Below are positions 1 to 8,623 of a DNA stretch of 64,000 bases, one piece after another. Location of the stretch: contig NZ_CP064689.1 of assembly GCF_023100945.1 (NCBI RefSeq), positions 5,314,001 to 5,378,000 of the forward strand, given 5' to 3'. Source of the stretch: Bradyrhizobium sp. 200. Its GTDB lineage: Bacteria; Pseudomonadota; Alphaproteobacteria; Rhizobiales; Xanthobacteraceae. Made by a program: the position numbers and the translations under genes. Numbering within the stretch: the first letter of the stretch is position 1; each line of letters begins with the position of its first letter. The notes under the pieces were generated by a model. It saw nothing but the letters and a program-made list of their open reading frames with translations. It was not told the DNA's origin and searched no databases.

Positions 1-2
1 AC

Positions 3-794
3 GGGCTCGATGTGACGATCAAGAAAATCCCGCAGAAGGACCGCCACCTGGCCGTTGCATCAGGCGACATCCAGTGTGCGGCAACCACGGTCGAAACCTG
101 GATTTCCTGGAATGCCAACGGCGTTGCGACCAAGCAGATCTTCCAGCTCGACAAGAGCTATGGCGCGGACGGCATGGCTACGCGAAACGATGTCGCATCG
201 ATCAAGGATCTGAAGGGCAAGACGGTCGCCGCGTCCGCGCCCGGCACCGCCCCCTACTTCACCCTGGCCTGGATGCTCAAGAAGAACGGTCTCACGGTCA
301 AGGACGTGACCGTGGTGAACCTGGAGCCAGCCGCGGCCGCGCAGGCATTCGTGGCCGGCCAGAACGATGCAGCCATGACGTATGAGCCCTACCTCTCGAC
401 GGTGCGCGCAGCACCCGACAAGGGCAAGATCATCGCCACCACGCTCGATTACCCGATGATCATGGACACGTTCGGCTGCACGCCGAAATTCCTGACCGAA
501 AACCCGAAAGCCGCGAAAGCGCTCGCTGACAGCTATTTCGAGGCTGTCGCTTTGATCGAAAAGGACCAGGCCAAATCCTATGAGATCATGGGCTCCGACG
601 TGAAGCAGTCCGGCGAGCAGTTCGGCAACTCGGCAAAATATCTGCGCTGGCAGGACAAGGCCGCGAACCAGAAGTTCTTCGCGGGCGAGTTCCAGGCGTT
701 TACAAAGGAAGCCGCAGAGCTGTTGCTCGAAATCGGCATCATCAAATCGATTCCGAAGACCGACGACCTCGTTGACACGAGCTTCATCAAGTAG
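3..794 (+). CDS. ABC transporter periplasmic binding protein, SsuA/TauA/NMT1-like (5' truncated)
   Basis: The reading frame is open from the window edge (Gly-Leu-Asp-Val at base 3), so the true start and signal peptide lie outside; the GTG at 12 is probably internal. The remaining ~263 residues look like the second part of an NMT1/SsuA-type binding protein: a segment with IKDLKGKTVA followed by a short Ser/Ala/Pro ligand loop (SAPGTAP), then EPAAAAQAF and MTYEPYL. These proteins deliver small organic ligands such as sulfonates, taurine, nitrate or pyrimidines to a BPD-type permease. A permease and an ATPase follow on the same strand, so this is the binding component of a complete importer. 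The substrate cannot be read from the sequence. Confidence 0.85.
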   Translation, partial: GLDVTIKKIPQKDRHLAVASGDIQCAATTVETWISWNANGVATKQIFQLDKSYGADGMATRNDVASIKDLKGKTVAASAPGTAPYFTLAWMLKKNGLTVKDVTVVNLEPAAAAQAFVAGQNDAAMTYEPYLSTVRAAPDKGKIIATTLDYPMIMDTFGCTPKFLTENPKAAKALADSYFEAVALIEKDQAKSYEIMGSDVKQSGEQFGNSAKYLRWQDKAANQKFFAGEFQAFTKEAAELLLEIGIIKSIPKTDDLVDTSFIK

Positions 795-882
795 GTTCGT
801 TCGGCGCCGCGCCGGTCCCGCTTCCGCACCTGTGGATGCGGGGCCGTCCGCGATCGGCGCACCGATTTGAGGAACACGCCCT

Positions 883-1659
883 GTGATGCGTCCCCTGGAT
901 CCCGTGACATCGAAGCAACGCGCAGTCTACGGCTTTGCGTTCTTCGTTCTGTTCGTTGCCCTGTGGGCGTGGGCGACTTTCGGCGGCTACGTGTCGAAAA
1001 CGTTTCTCGCCAACCCGCTGACCATGCTGCAGGAGGGCTTTGAACTCCTGACCAAGCACGGTTTCCTGTTCGACATCGGCATGACAATCTGGCGGGTTGT
1101 CGGCGGCTTTGCGCTGGCGGCTGTCATCGCAGTGCCGCTCGGCGTTCTGATGGGCGCCTACAAGCCGATCGAGGCGTTTCTCGAGCCGTTCGTCTCGTTC
1201 GCCCGATACCTGCCGGCCTCGGCCTTCATCCCGCTGTTGATCCTGTGGGCCGGCATCGGCGAACTGCAGAAGCTGCTGGTCATTTTCATTGGCTCGGTGT
1301 TCCAGATCATCCTGATGATTGCCGTGAACGTTGGGAATACAAGGCGCGACCTCGTTGAGGCCGCCTACACGCTGGGCGCCGGCGACAGCGGCATCATCCG
1401 CCGCGTGCTGCTGCCCTCCTCCGCGCCCGAGATCGCGGAAATCCTTCGGCTCGTCCTGGGTTGGGCGTGGACCTATGTTATCGTCGCCGAACTGATCGGT
1501 TCATCGTCGGGCATCGGCCACATGATCACCGACAGCCAGGCGCTGCTCAACACCGGCCAGATCATCTTCGGCATCATCGTCATCGGGCTGATCGGGCTGG
1601 TGTCGGACTTCCTGTTCAAGGCCTTCAACGCCTGGCTGTTTCCGTGGAGATTAGCGTGA
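883..1659 (+). CDS. ABC transporter permease, SsuC/TauC-like
   Basis: A 258-residue integral membrane protein with about six hydrophobic segments. The first is near residues 13-30, and the rest include the stretches around AALAVIAVPLGVLMGAY and IIFGIIVIGLIGLVSDF. The cytoplasmic loop that contacts the ATPase (EAAYTLGAGDSGIIRRVLLP, about residues 164-183) has the EAA...G pattern of BPD permeases. The start is either GTG at 883 or ATG at 886. The stop overlaps the GTG of the next gene, indicating translational coupling. It should form the channel for the binding protein upstream. Family membership is clear; the substrate is not. Confidence 0.88.
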   Translation: MMRPLDPVTSKQRAVYGFAFFVLFVALWAWATFGGYVSKTFLANPLTMLQEGFELLTKHGFLFDIGMTIWRVVGGFALAAVIAVPLGVLMGAYKPIEAFLEPFVSFARYLPASAFIPLLILWAGIGELQKLLVIFIGSVFQIILMIAVNVGNTRRDLVEAAYTLGAGDSGIIRRVLLPSSAPEIAEILRLVLGWAWTYVIVAELIGSSSGIGHMITDSQALLNTGQIIFGIIVIGLIGLVSDFLFKAFNAWLFPWRLA

Positions 1660-2441
1660 CCACGCTGAAGATTGATCAGGTCGCCCGCACCTTCCCAGCG
1701 CGCCAGGGCAATGCGCCGACGCGGGCGCTGGAGCCGACCAATCTTGACGTCGGCAACAACGACTTCGTCACCATCCTCGGCCCGTCGGGCTGCGGAAAAT
1801 CCACGCTGCTCCGCATCATCGCCGGCCTTGACCGGCCGACAAGCGGCCGCGTCGTTCTGGACGGGCAAGAGGTCACGGGACCCGGCGCGGATCGCGGCAT
1901 GGTGTTTCAATCCTACACGCTGTTCCCGTGGCTGACGGTGCGCGAAAACATCGCGTTCGGTCTGCGCGAGCGTGGGATATCCGAGGCGGATCGCAGCAAG
2001 ATCGCCGACGGATTCATCCACCGGGTCGGCTTATCCGGCTTTGAGAACCACTGGCCGAAGCAGCTTTCCGGCGGGATGCAGCAGCGTACTGCGATCGCCC
2101 GCGCGCTTGCCAACGATCCCAAGATCCTGCTGCTCGACGAGCCGTTCGGTGCGCTGGACAATCAGACCCGTGTACTGATGCAGGAAATGCTGCTCGGCAT
2201 CTGGGAACGCGACCAGAAGACCGTTCTGTTTGTCACCCATGATATCGAGGAGGCGATTTTCCTCGGCAGCCGCGTCATCGTCATGAGCGCCCGTCCCGGC
2301 CGCATCAAGGCCGAGATCGCGATCGATCTGCCTCATCCGCGATCCTACAAGATCAAGACTGCGCCTGAGTTCGTCAGGCTGAAGGAACGGCTCGTCGAAG
2401 AAATTCGTGCCGAGGCATTGAAGGTTGCGGTTGACGCCTGA
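1656..2441 (+). CDS. ABC transporter ATP-binding protein, SsuB/TauB-like
   Basis: A 261-residue importer ATPase. The frame stays open upstream, but the GTG at 1656, in GTGA overlap with the permease stop, gives a normal-length protein that begins VTTLKIDQVARTF. Walker A is GPSGCGKST, the Q-loop lies in MVFQSYTLFPW, the signature is LSGGMQQR, Walker B is ILLLDEPFGALD and the switch His is in VTHDIEEA. It is the last gene of the three-gene importer. Its strong similarity in layout to nitrate/sulfonate/taurine systems sets the family only. Confidence 0.9.
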   Translation: MTTLKIDQVARTFPARQGNAPTRALEPTNLDVGNNDFVTILGPSGCGKSTLLRIIAGLDRPTSGRVVLDGQEVTGPGADRGMVFQSYTLFPWLTVRENIAFGLRERGISEADRSKIADGFIHRVGLSGFENHWPKQLSGGMQQRTAIARALANDPKILLLDEPFGALDNQTRVLMQEMLLGIWERDQKTVLFVTHDIEEAIFLGSRVIVMSARPGRIKAEIAIDLPHPRSYKIKTAPEFVRLKERLVEEIRAEALKVAVDA

Positions 2442-2534
2442 ACGGCCGCTCGCATTTCGACGAGCGTCCTGAAGACCGATCCGCTCCAGCGATCAGACTA
2501 CATTGCGCAGTGGTGCGCGATGCAAGGATCACGA

Positions 2535-2569
2535 CGGCGCCTGGCCACTGGTGCAGCGGCCAGGCGCCG
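2535..2569. terminator. Bidirectional terminator-like hairpin between convergent genes
   Basis: A 12-bp perfect stem (CGGCGCCTGGCC at 2535-2546 with its complement at 2558-2569) closes an 11-nt loop. GGATC at 2526-2530 can pair with GATCC at 2570-2574 as an outer extension. It lies in the 146-bp gap between two converging genes, where a shared terminator is expected. There is no clear T-run on either strand, so the mechanism is uncertain. Confidence 0.65.
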
Positions 2570-2587
2570 GATCCTGCCTTCTCGCAG

Positions 2588-4309
2588 TCACTTCTTGACG
2601 GCGAAAACCCAGACGACGCCGCCCTGCGGCACGTTATTCTCCAGGCCGGGGACCTTCCCCACCAGAGCGTCCTGGATGCGCTGCGCGTCGACGCCCCAGC
2701 CTGCCTGCACGGCGATATACTGTGTGCCGTCTACCTCATAGGCGATCGGCATGCCCACGATCCCGGAGTTGGTCTTTTGCTCCCAAAGCAGTTCACCGGT
2801 CTTGGCATGGAAGGCGCGGAACATCCGGTCATTGGTGCCGCCGACAAAGACGAGGTCGCCGGCGGTAGCGGTCACCGAACCGAACAGTTGTGACTTCGGG
2901 AAATTATGCGACCAAGCCTTCTTGCCCGTGGCCGGATCCCACGCTTGCAGTTCGCCAAAGTGGGTAGCGCCGGGACGGGGCGTCAAGCCGATATCCTCGG
3001 GCTTGGTCCCGAGCCAAAGCTGGCCGGGAACGAGCGGCACCTTCTCGCCGGTGAAGCCGCCGCAGAAATTCTCGTTGGCAGGAACGTAGACCAATCCGGT
3101 TTTCTGGCTATACGCCGCCGATGGCCAATCCTTGCCGCCCCACAATGACGGGCAGAATTCAACCCGCTTGCCGATTCCCGGCTTGTGGGCGGGATCGGCA
3201 ATCGGCTTGCCGTTGGGATCGATACTCTTCCAGACGTTGGTATAAACGAAGGGCCAGCCGGCGACGTATTTGATGCCCTCCGGCTTGCGCTCGAGCACCC
3301 AGAAAATCGCGTTGCGGCCGGGATGAACCAGGCTCTTGATGGTTCGGCCGTCCCTTTGCAGGTCGATCAGCATGGGGGCGTCCACCTCGTCCCAGTCCCA
3401 GGAATCGTTTTGATGGTACTGGAAATATGATTTCATCTTGCCGCTGTCGGGATCGAGCGCGAGCACCGATGTCGAGTAAAGATTGTCGCCGGGGTGGGTT
3501 TCGCCCGGCCAGGGCGCGGCGTTGCCGGTGCCCCAGTAGATCGTCCTGGTATCCATATCGTAGGTACCTGTCATCCAGGCAGGCGCGCCTCCCGTTTTCC
3601 AGTCATCGCCGCTCCACGTGTCATGGTCGGGTTCGCCCGGGCCGGGAATCGTGAAGGTTCGCCACAGTTCCTTGCCCGTGTCGGCATCGTAGGCAACGAT
3701 ATAACCGCGGATGCCGAATTCGCCGCCGGAACCGCCGACGATCACCTTGCCGTCGACGACCAGCGGCATCAGGGTCAAATACTGCCCCTTCTTGTAGTCC
3801 TGAACCTTGGTGTCCCAGACCACTTTGCCGGTCTTGGCATCGAGCGCGACCAGATGGTCGTCCGTCGTGGCGAGGTACAGCTTGTCCTGCCACAGTCCTA
3901 CGCCGCGGTTGGTCGGGTGCAGTTGAAAGAGATCTTCGGGAAGCTGGCGTTTGTATCGCCAGTACTCATCGCCGGTCTTGGCGTTGAGCGCGATCACCTG
4001 CCCCTCCGGCGTTGAGACGAACATCACGCCATTGTTGATGATCGGCGGAGCCTGGTGTCCCTCGACCACACCCGTCGAGAACGTCCAGGCCGGCGTCAGG
4101 TTTTTCACGTTCGAGGCGTTGATCTGGTCGAGCGGGCTGTATCCTTGGCCGTCGTAGGTCCGGCGATAATGCATCCAGTTGCCGGGTTCGGGATTCTTGA
4201 GCCGCTCGGCAGTCACCGGGCTGTAGTTCTCGATCGGGCCGGCAGCAGCGATCGAAACGAGGCATGTGGACACAAGAAAACCCGCCAAGAGCCATTGCTT
4301 CAAGGCCAT
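2588..4309 (-). CDS. PQQ-dependent alcohol dehydrogenase, lanthanide-type active site, no vicinal disulfide
   Basis: A 573-residue secreted quinoprotein (signal peptide about residues 1-23, ending ...SIAAAG) of the methanol/ethanol dehydrogenase eight-bladed propeller family. Visible metal and PQQ positions are Glu197 (GGEFG), Asn263 (GTGNA), the catalytic Asp305 and, two residues later, Asp307 (WDWD). In the family this extra Asp marks lanthanide-dependent enzymes, where calcium enzymes have Ala or Ser. The place where XoxF/MxaF carry the vicinal Cys-Cys before xTVNRG reads LHPTNRG here, so the ring disulfide is absent. No cytochrome c domain is fused. A good ribosome site (GGGGAGG) precedes the ATG. 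It lies 73 bp behind a Rieske-protein gene on the same strand and is probably co-transcribed. Substrate unknown; a primary alcohol is likely. Confidence 0.9.
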   Translation of the reverse strand: MALKQWLLAGFLVSTCLVSIAAAGPIENYSPVTAERLKNPEPGNWMHYRRTYDGQGYSPLDQINASNVKNLTPAWTFSTGVVEGHQAPPIINNGVMFVSTPEGQVIALNAKTGDEYWRYKRQLPEDLFQLHPTNRGVGLWQDKLYLATTDDHLVALDAKTGKVVWDTKVQDYKKGQYLTLMPLVVDGKVIVGGSGGEFGIRGYIVAYDADTGKELWRTFTIPGPGEPDHDTWSGDDWKTGGAPAWMTGTYDMDTRTIYWGTGNAAPWPGETHPGDNLYSTSVLALDPDSGKMKSYFQYHQNDSWDWDEVDAPMLIDLQRDGRTIKSLVHPGRNAIFWVLERKPEGIKYVAGWPFVYTNVWKSIDPNGKPIADPAHKPGIGKRVEFCPSLWGGKDWPSAAYSQKTGLVYVPANENFCGGFTGEKVPLVPGQLWLGTKPEDIGLTPRPGATHFGELQAWDPATGKKAWSHNFPKSQLFGSVTATAGDLVFVGGTNDRMFRAFHAKTGELLWEQKTNSGIVGMPIAYEVDGTQYIAVQAGWGVDAQRIQDALVGKVPGLENNVPQGGVVWVFAVKK

Positions 4310-4382
4310 AACGCAACCTCCCCTTTGTTTTTATCTCACGAATTCTGTTTTTTCATTGTCGTGGATCGACGGCGGGCCGCCG

Positions 4383-4970
4383 TCACCTGGCTTGCTGCGC
4401 ACCTACCTTTCCAACAAATGCTGCGGCTACCGTAAGTGGACCGTCGCCTGCCACCAACGGAAGCGCCGGCAGACGCCGGGGCGCCGGTCCAAAGATAACT
4501 TGCGCGCTTTGCCTCGGGTCATATTCCGAATTATGGCAAACGCATTTGAACACGTCCTTGTCGCCGCTTGCCGCCTTCACCCATGCCGTGATGGGACAGC
4601 CTGTGTGGACGCAGATCGCCGAATAGGCCACGACGCCGCCGGCAGCACGCGAGCGCGTCTCTTCATCGAGTTCAGCCGGGTCGAGTTTTACGACCAGCAC
4701 CTCGTTCAGGCGCGAGCCCTTGCGGACAACCGATGTCGTGGGATCCTTTGGCCAGGCCCGCACCGGCGGTCCACCGGCTTTCAGATCCTGCGGCTTGATC
4801 TCCTCGCCGGCGCGTTCCCCTTCGGCGAAAACCAGAACGTCGGCTTTCTGGGGTCGCTCGTTGCTGCCCGGCAAATCCTCTTCGGCAACGGAAGATCTGG
4901 ATGACGCCAGGCAGGCTCCCGTGGCGAGAGCGGTCAGGATCACTGCACGCCGCGTCGGATCCTGACACAT
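4383..4970 (-). CDS. Tat-exported Rieske [2Fe-2S] protein
   Basis: Using the ATG at 4970 (GGAG 12 nt upstream) gives 195 residues beginning MCQDPTRRAVILTAL, a twin-arginine signal. A longer start at 5033 adds 21 residues before the RR motif without a visible ribosome site. In the long numbering the cluster ligands are Cys141/His143 (CVHTGC) and Cys164/His167 (CVCHNS). Cys146 and Cys166 are placed for the stabilising disulfide of high-potential, bc1-type Rieske domains. No transmembrane partner or cytochrome b gene is near. It is the first gene of an apparent two-gene operon with the PQQ dehydrogenase, so it may take electrons from that enzyme in the periplasm (inference). It could instead be an arsenite-oxidase-like small subunit, but no large subunit is present. 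Confidence 0.85.
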   Translation of the reverse strand: MCQDPTRRAVILTALATGACLASSRSSVAEEDLPGSNERPQKADVLVFAEGERAGEEIKPQDLKAGGPPVRAWPKDPTTSVVRKGSRLNEVLVVKLDPAELDEETRSRAAGGVVAYSAICVHTGCPITAWVKAASGDKDVFKCVCHNSEYDPRQSAQVIFGPAPRRLPALPLVAGDGPLTVAAAFVGKVGAQQAR

Positions 4971-5033
4971 CGCTGTTGCGAGCTCCGTGTCTGTGCTTGT
5001 GATCGACGTTGTGGCCTGATCGGATTTGCACAT

Positions 5034-5687
5034 GACACAAACTGAAGGAGGGAGTCGGTCAAAAGAAAGGCGACAAACAAATTTGTCTTTTGCGCAATGC
5101 GCCTTGCAGTTGCATCAGTGATTCCAGGAAAAGCCAGCAATAACGGGAGTCCATTGCATTTCACGCGATCGTAACTGCCGATTTGCACATCATGCATATT
5201 TCGCAGAACAGCTCAGCCTTCTGCAGTGTGCGGTGCGTTATCGCGCGTGCGGTCAAGAGTGAGAATTGCAGGATTCGCGCGGAGCGTTCGGTGCACGTCG
5301 ATGCCTGTGGCGTGCAAATGGTGAAAGACTCCGCAGCGCCGGGCGACGTGGAAGAGACGATCTCCGCGTCGGTCATGACAACGATGTTCAAGTTTGACGA
5401 GAATTTGTTTTGCTGTGTCGCTGCGTCAGCGTTACTGACCAAATGCAATCTTTTCCCGATGCCCCGCTTTCGCCAAACATGCGGACGCAAATATAGAATG
5501 GTTCTATGGCGGCGATCCGCCAGTCGGCCTACTGAACAACAGCCAATAATAACGATTCAGGAGGATGGCTCGAAGAAATCCCAGCCAGACAAGACAGCAA
5601 GGAATTTCGAAGCGGCGTTGAGCGGTCAGCAAGAATGTTTTCGCTCGCGTCGGAGCGACCATCAGCAGCTTACGAAGGGGATCGATC
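5034..5687. other. Long divergent intergenic region (Rieske/PQQ-DH versus Mo-hydroxylase)
   Basis: About 650 bp, less GC-rich than its surroundings. Short overlapping open frames occur on both strands, but none has a family signature, ribosome site or convincing codon use. It must hold the promoters of both flanking operons. The one clear element is the inverted repeat near 5072. No RNA gene was recognised. Confidence 0.6.
5072..5087. promoter_or_regulatory. Inverted repeat upstream of the Rieske/PQQ-DH operon
   Basis: GACAAA-CAAA-TTTGTC, a perfect 6-4-6 inverted repeat in an AT-rich patch, about 100 bp upstream of the chosen Rieske start. Its size and position fit an operator for a dimeric regulator. 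The binding protein is unknown. Confidence 0.4.
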
Positions 5688-6140
5688 ATGGTTACATTGA
5701 AGATTAACGGCCAGCAAAAGAACTGGGATGGCGATCCCGATCTTCCGCTACTCTGGTTCCTCCGCGACGAAATCGGCCTGACAGGCACGAAATATGGCTG
5801 CGGCCAGGCGCTTTGCGGCGCTTGCACCGTGATCGTCGACAAGCAGGCGGCACGCGCCTGCATCACGTCGGTTTCCGACGTGGTAGGTCGGGAGGTCACC
5901 ACGATCGAAGGTCTTCATCCGACGGGCGATCACGCGGTTCAGAAGGCCTGGCGCCAGCTCAATGTCCCGCAATGCGGCTTTTGCCAGGTCGGCCAGATCA
6001 TGCAGGCGGCCGCGCTGCTGACGGAGAATCCAAAACCCACGCACGATCAGATACGCGAGGCGATGGCGGGCAATATCTGCCGCTGCGGCTGTTACCAGCG
6101 CATCGAAAACGCCGTCCATCTCGCATCGACGGGGGTCTGA
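5688..6140 (+). CDS. Molybdenum hydroxylase small subunit with two [2Fe-2S] clusters (isoquinoline 1-oxidoreductase alpha-like)
   Basis: A 150-residue protein of the CoxS/IorA type. The N-terminal plant-ferredoxin cluster uses Cys38, Cys43, Cys46 and Cys58 (YGCGQALCGAC). The C-terminal helical domain holds the second cluster with Cys96, Cys99, Cys131 and Cys133 (QCGFC, NICRCGC). It passes electrons from the molybdenum subunit encoded two bases downstream. There is no signal peptide of its own; such subunits are usually carried out of the cell by the Tat signal on the partner. The operon is divergent from the Rieske/PQQ dehydrogenase operon, which suggests, but does not prove, oxidation of an aldehyde or related product. 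The FAD subunit of xanthine-dehydrogenase-type enzymes is absent, as in the isoquinoline oxidoreductase group. Confidence 0.92.
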   Translation: MVTLKINGQQKNWDGDPDLPLLWFLRDEIGLTGTKYGCGQALCGACTVIVDKQAARACITSVSDVVGREVTTIEGLHPTGDHAVQKAWRQLNVPQCGFCQVGQIMQAAALLTENPKPTHDQIREAMAGNICRCGCYQRIENAVHLASTGV

Positions 6141-6142
6141 CC

Positions 6143-8461
6143 ATGGACATCATCACCAATCCCAAGAAGCTCCGCGGCTTTGAGCGATACGTCAAAGTCG
6201 ACAACGTTTCACGCCGCAGTATCCTGAAGGGCCTCGGGCTGGCCGGCGGCTTCGTTTTGGCCGCCCCCGTGATGTCACGCCCCGGCCTTGCCGCGTACCA
6301 GACCGGCGCGGACAAGATGCCCCACGGAACCGTAGTGGACCCGCGCGTGTTCGTCGCGATCGCACCGGACGGCATTGTCACGATCGTCGCCCACCGCGCC
6401 GAGATGGGAACCGGCGTCCGCACCAGCCTGCCGATGATCGTTGCCGAAGAGATGGAGGCCGACTGGTCGCGCGTTCGCGTCCAGCAGGCGCATGGCGACG
6501 AGGTCAAATTCGGCAACCAGGATACCGACGGATCGCGCAGCACGCGTCACTACCTGATGCCGATGCGCCAGATCGGCGCTTCGGCGCGCACCATGCTCGA
6601 AGGCGCCGCGGCGAAACGCTGGGGTGTGCCGGCGATGGAGGTGAAGGCGGTCAATCACGAGGTCGTCCACAGTGCCAGCGGACGCCGCATTGGCTTTGGC
6701 GATCTGGCAGCCGATGCCGCCAAGCAGCCGGTACCGGGTGTCGACGGCCTAAAGCTGAAAGACGCAAAGGATTTCCGCTATCTGGGCAAAGGCCAGATCA
6801 GCATGGTCGATCTCCGCGACATCACGGTAGGCACCGCGCGTTACGGCGCCGACGTCCGCCTGCCCGGCATGAAATACGCCGTCATCGCCCGGCCGCCGGT
6901 GACCGGGGGCAAGGTCGCGTCGTTTGACGGGGCGGCGGCGATGAAAGTTTCCGGCGTCGAGAAGGTCATGGAAGTGAAGGGCTGGCCGTGGCCTTCCAAA
7001 TTCCAGCCGCTCGGCGGCGTTGCCGTAATCGCGCGCAACACCGGCGCGGCGATCAAGGGACGCGACGCCCTGAAGATCGTCTGGGACGACGGCGCCAACG
7101 GCAAATACGAATCGGTCGCCTACCGGGCCCAACTGGAGGAAGCCGCACGGAAGCCCGGCCTGGTGGTGCGCAAGGAGGGGGACGTGGAAGCCGCCCTGAA
7201 GGGCGCCGACAAGGTGATCGTGGGTGAATACTATCTGCCGCATCTCGCCCATGTCGCCATGGAGCCACCGGTTGCAGTCGCGGACGTCAAGGGCGACAAG
7301 GCGGAGATCTGGGGACCGGTGCAAAGCGCGGGCGGAACGCGCGAGGACGTCGCCACAACGCTCGGCATTCCCCAGGAGAATGTCACCGTCAACGTCACCC
7401 TGCTCGGCGGCGGCTTCGGGCGCAAGTCGAAATGCGATTACGCCATCGAAGCCGCCCTGCTTTCAAAGGAACTCGGCACTCCCGTAAAGGTGCAATGGAC
7501 GCGGGAAGACGACGTTCGCAACGGCTTCCTGCACACCGTCTCGGTGGAACGCATCGAGGCCGGTCTCGACAAGAGCGGCAAGGTGACGGCTTGGCGCCAT
7601 CGCAGCGTCGCGCCGAGCATCGCCTCGACATTTGCCGCCAATACGGTGCATCAGGCGCCGTTTGAACTCGGCATGGGATTGGTCGACATGCCCTTCGAGA
7701 TCGCCAACGTCCAGTGCGAGAATCCGGAAGCGGCTGCGCATACCCGCATCGGCTGGTTCCGTTCGGTGTCGAATATCCCGCGCGCTTTTGCGGTGCAGTC
7801 CATGGTCGCTGAAATCGCCCATGCCACCAAACGCGATCAAAAGGATATGTTGCTCGAGCTGATCGGCTCTCCGCGGATCGTCAAGCTCGATTCCGTGAAG
7901 GACCTCTGGAACTACGGCGAGCCTTATGAGAGCTATCCGATCGATACCGCGCGTCTTCGCAAGGTCGTCGAATTGGTCGCGGACAAGGGCGGTTGGGGAC
8001 GGTCCGTCCCCAAGGGTCACGGGCTCGGCATTGCCGCGCATCGCAGCTTTGTCAGCTATATCGCGACGATCGTCGAGGTAGCCGTTGACGACAAGGGCAA
8101 GCTCACCGTGCCGCGGGTTGATACCGCCATAGATTGCGGAACCTACGTCAATCCGGAGCGGATCCAGTCGCAGATCGAGGGCGCTGCGATCATGGGCATG
8201 AGCCTCGTCAAACATGGCGCGATCACCTTCAAGGACGGCAAGGTGCAACAGGGTAATTTCGACGATTTCCCGGTGATCCGAATCGATGAATCCCCGGCCG
8301 TAACGAACGTTTACATCGTACCTCCCGGCCCCGACACGCCGCCCAGCGGTGTCGGCGAGCCGGGCGTGCCTCCGTTCGCTCCGGCCTTGATCAACGCCAT
8401 CTTCGCGGCGACCGGCAAACGCATCCGGGCATTGCCGATCGGCAAGCAATTGGAGGCGTAA
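6143..8461 (+). CDS. Molybdenum hydroxylase large subunit (isoquinoline 1-oxidoreductase beta-like), Tat signal
   Basis: A 772-residue molybdopterin cytosine dinucleotide-binding subunit. The ATG at 6143 follows the alpha-subunit stop by two bases. The start is followed by a twin-arginine signal ([15 protein letters not shown], about residues 28-42), so the heterodimer is probably periplasmic. Family marks include the Gly-rich cofactor loop LGGGFGRK, an AMEPP motif, and the C-terminal GVGEPGVPP holding the active-site Glu expected to act as base. The length suits the single-chain IorB/aldehyde-dehydrogenase subfamily. The substrate may be an aldehyde or an N-heterocycle; neighbouring alcohol dehydrogenases favour an aldehyde (inference). 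A CoxL-type CO dehydrogenase is unlikely, since no FAD subunit is present. Confidence 0.92.
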   Translation: MDIITNPKKLRGFERYVKVDNVSRRSILKGLGLAGGFVLAAPVMSRPGLAAYQTGADKMPHGTVVDPRVFVAIAPDGIVTIVAHRAEMGTGVRTSLPMIVAEEMEADWSRVRVQQAHGDEVKFGNQDTDGSRSTRHYLMPMRQIGASARTMLEGAAAKRWGVPAMEVKAVNHEVVHSASGRRIGFGDLAADAAKQPVPGVDGLKLKDAKDFRYLGKGQISMVDLRDITVGTARYGADVRLPGMKYAVIARPPVTGGKVASFDGAAAMKVSGVEKVMEVKGWPWPSKFQPLGGVAVIARNTGAAIKGRDALKIVWDDGANGKYESVAYRAQLEEAARKPGLVVRKEGDVEAALKGADKVIVGEYYLPHLAHVAMEPPVAVADVKGDKAEIWGPVQSAGGTREDVATTLGIPQENVTVNVTLLGGGFGRKSKCDYAIEAALLSKELGTPVKVQWTREDDVRNGFLHTVSVERIEAGLDKSGKVTAWRHRSVAPSIASTFAANTVHQAPFELGMGLVDMPFEIANVQCENPEAAAHTRIGWFRSVSNIPRAFAVQSMVAEIAHATKRDQKDMLLELIGSPRIVKLDSVKDLWNYGEPYESYPIDTARLRKVVELVADKGGWGRSVPKGHGLGIAAHRSFVSYIATIVEVAVDDKGKLTVPRVDTAIDCGTYVNPERIQSQIEGAAIMGMSLVKHGAITFKDGKVQQGNFDDFPVIRIDESPAVTNVYIVPPGPDTPPSGVGEPGVPPFAPALINAIFAATGKRIRALPIGKQLEA

Positions 8462-8623
8462 CGGGAACGTTAGGCCGAACGGAACGACAACGGCGCGGGG
8501 ATGCTCAAGGGCGCCGGTGCCGCTGTTCTGGAAATGCAGAGAAGCTCGGATAGGCGCTCCCGCTGATTGACCGGCTGCGCCAAGCGCGTGTTCGTGGCCT
8601 TCACGGATCATCAGCGGCGGGCT

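Noticed and set aside
2588..4309. Calcium-dependent methanol dehydrogenase MxaF
   Set aside because: The second Asp (Asp307) two residues after the catalytic Asp marks the lanthanide type, and no mxaI is present.
5251..5287. Partial match to the 21-bp operator (GGTCAAGAGTGA and GGAGCG) upstream of the Rieske operon
   Set aside because: The spacing is 25 bp and the second half matches poorly, so it is not counted as a regulon member.
5183..5707. A 174-codon open frame in the long intergenic region
   Set aside because: No family signature or ribosome site, odd composition, overlaps an opposite-strand frame and the 5' end of the molybdenum hydroxylase gene.
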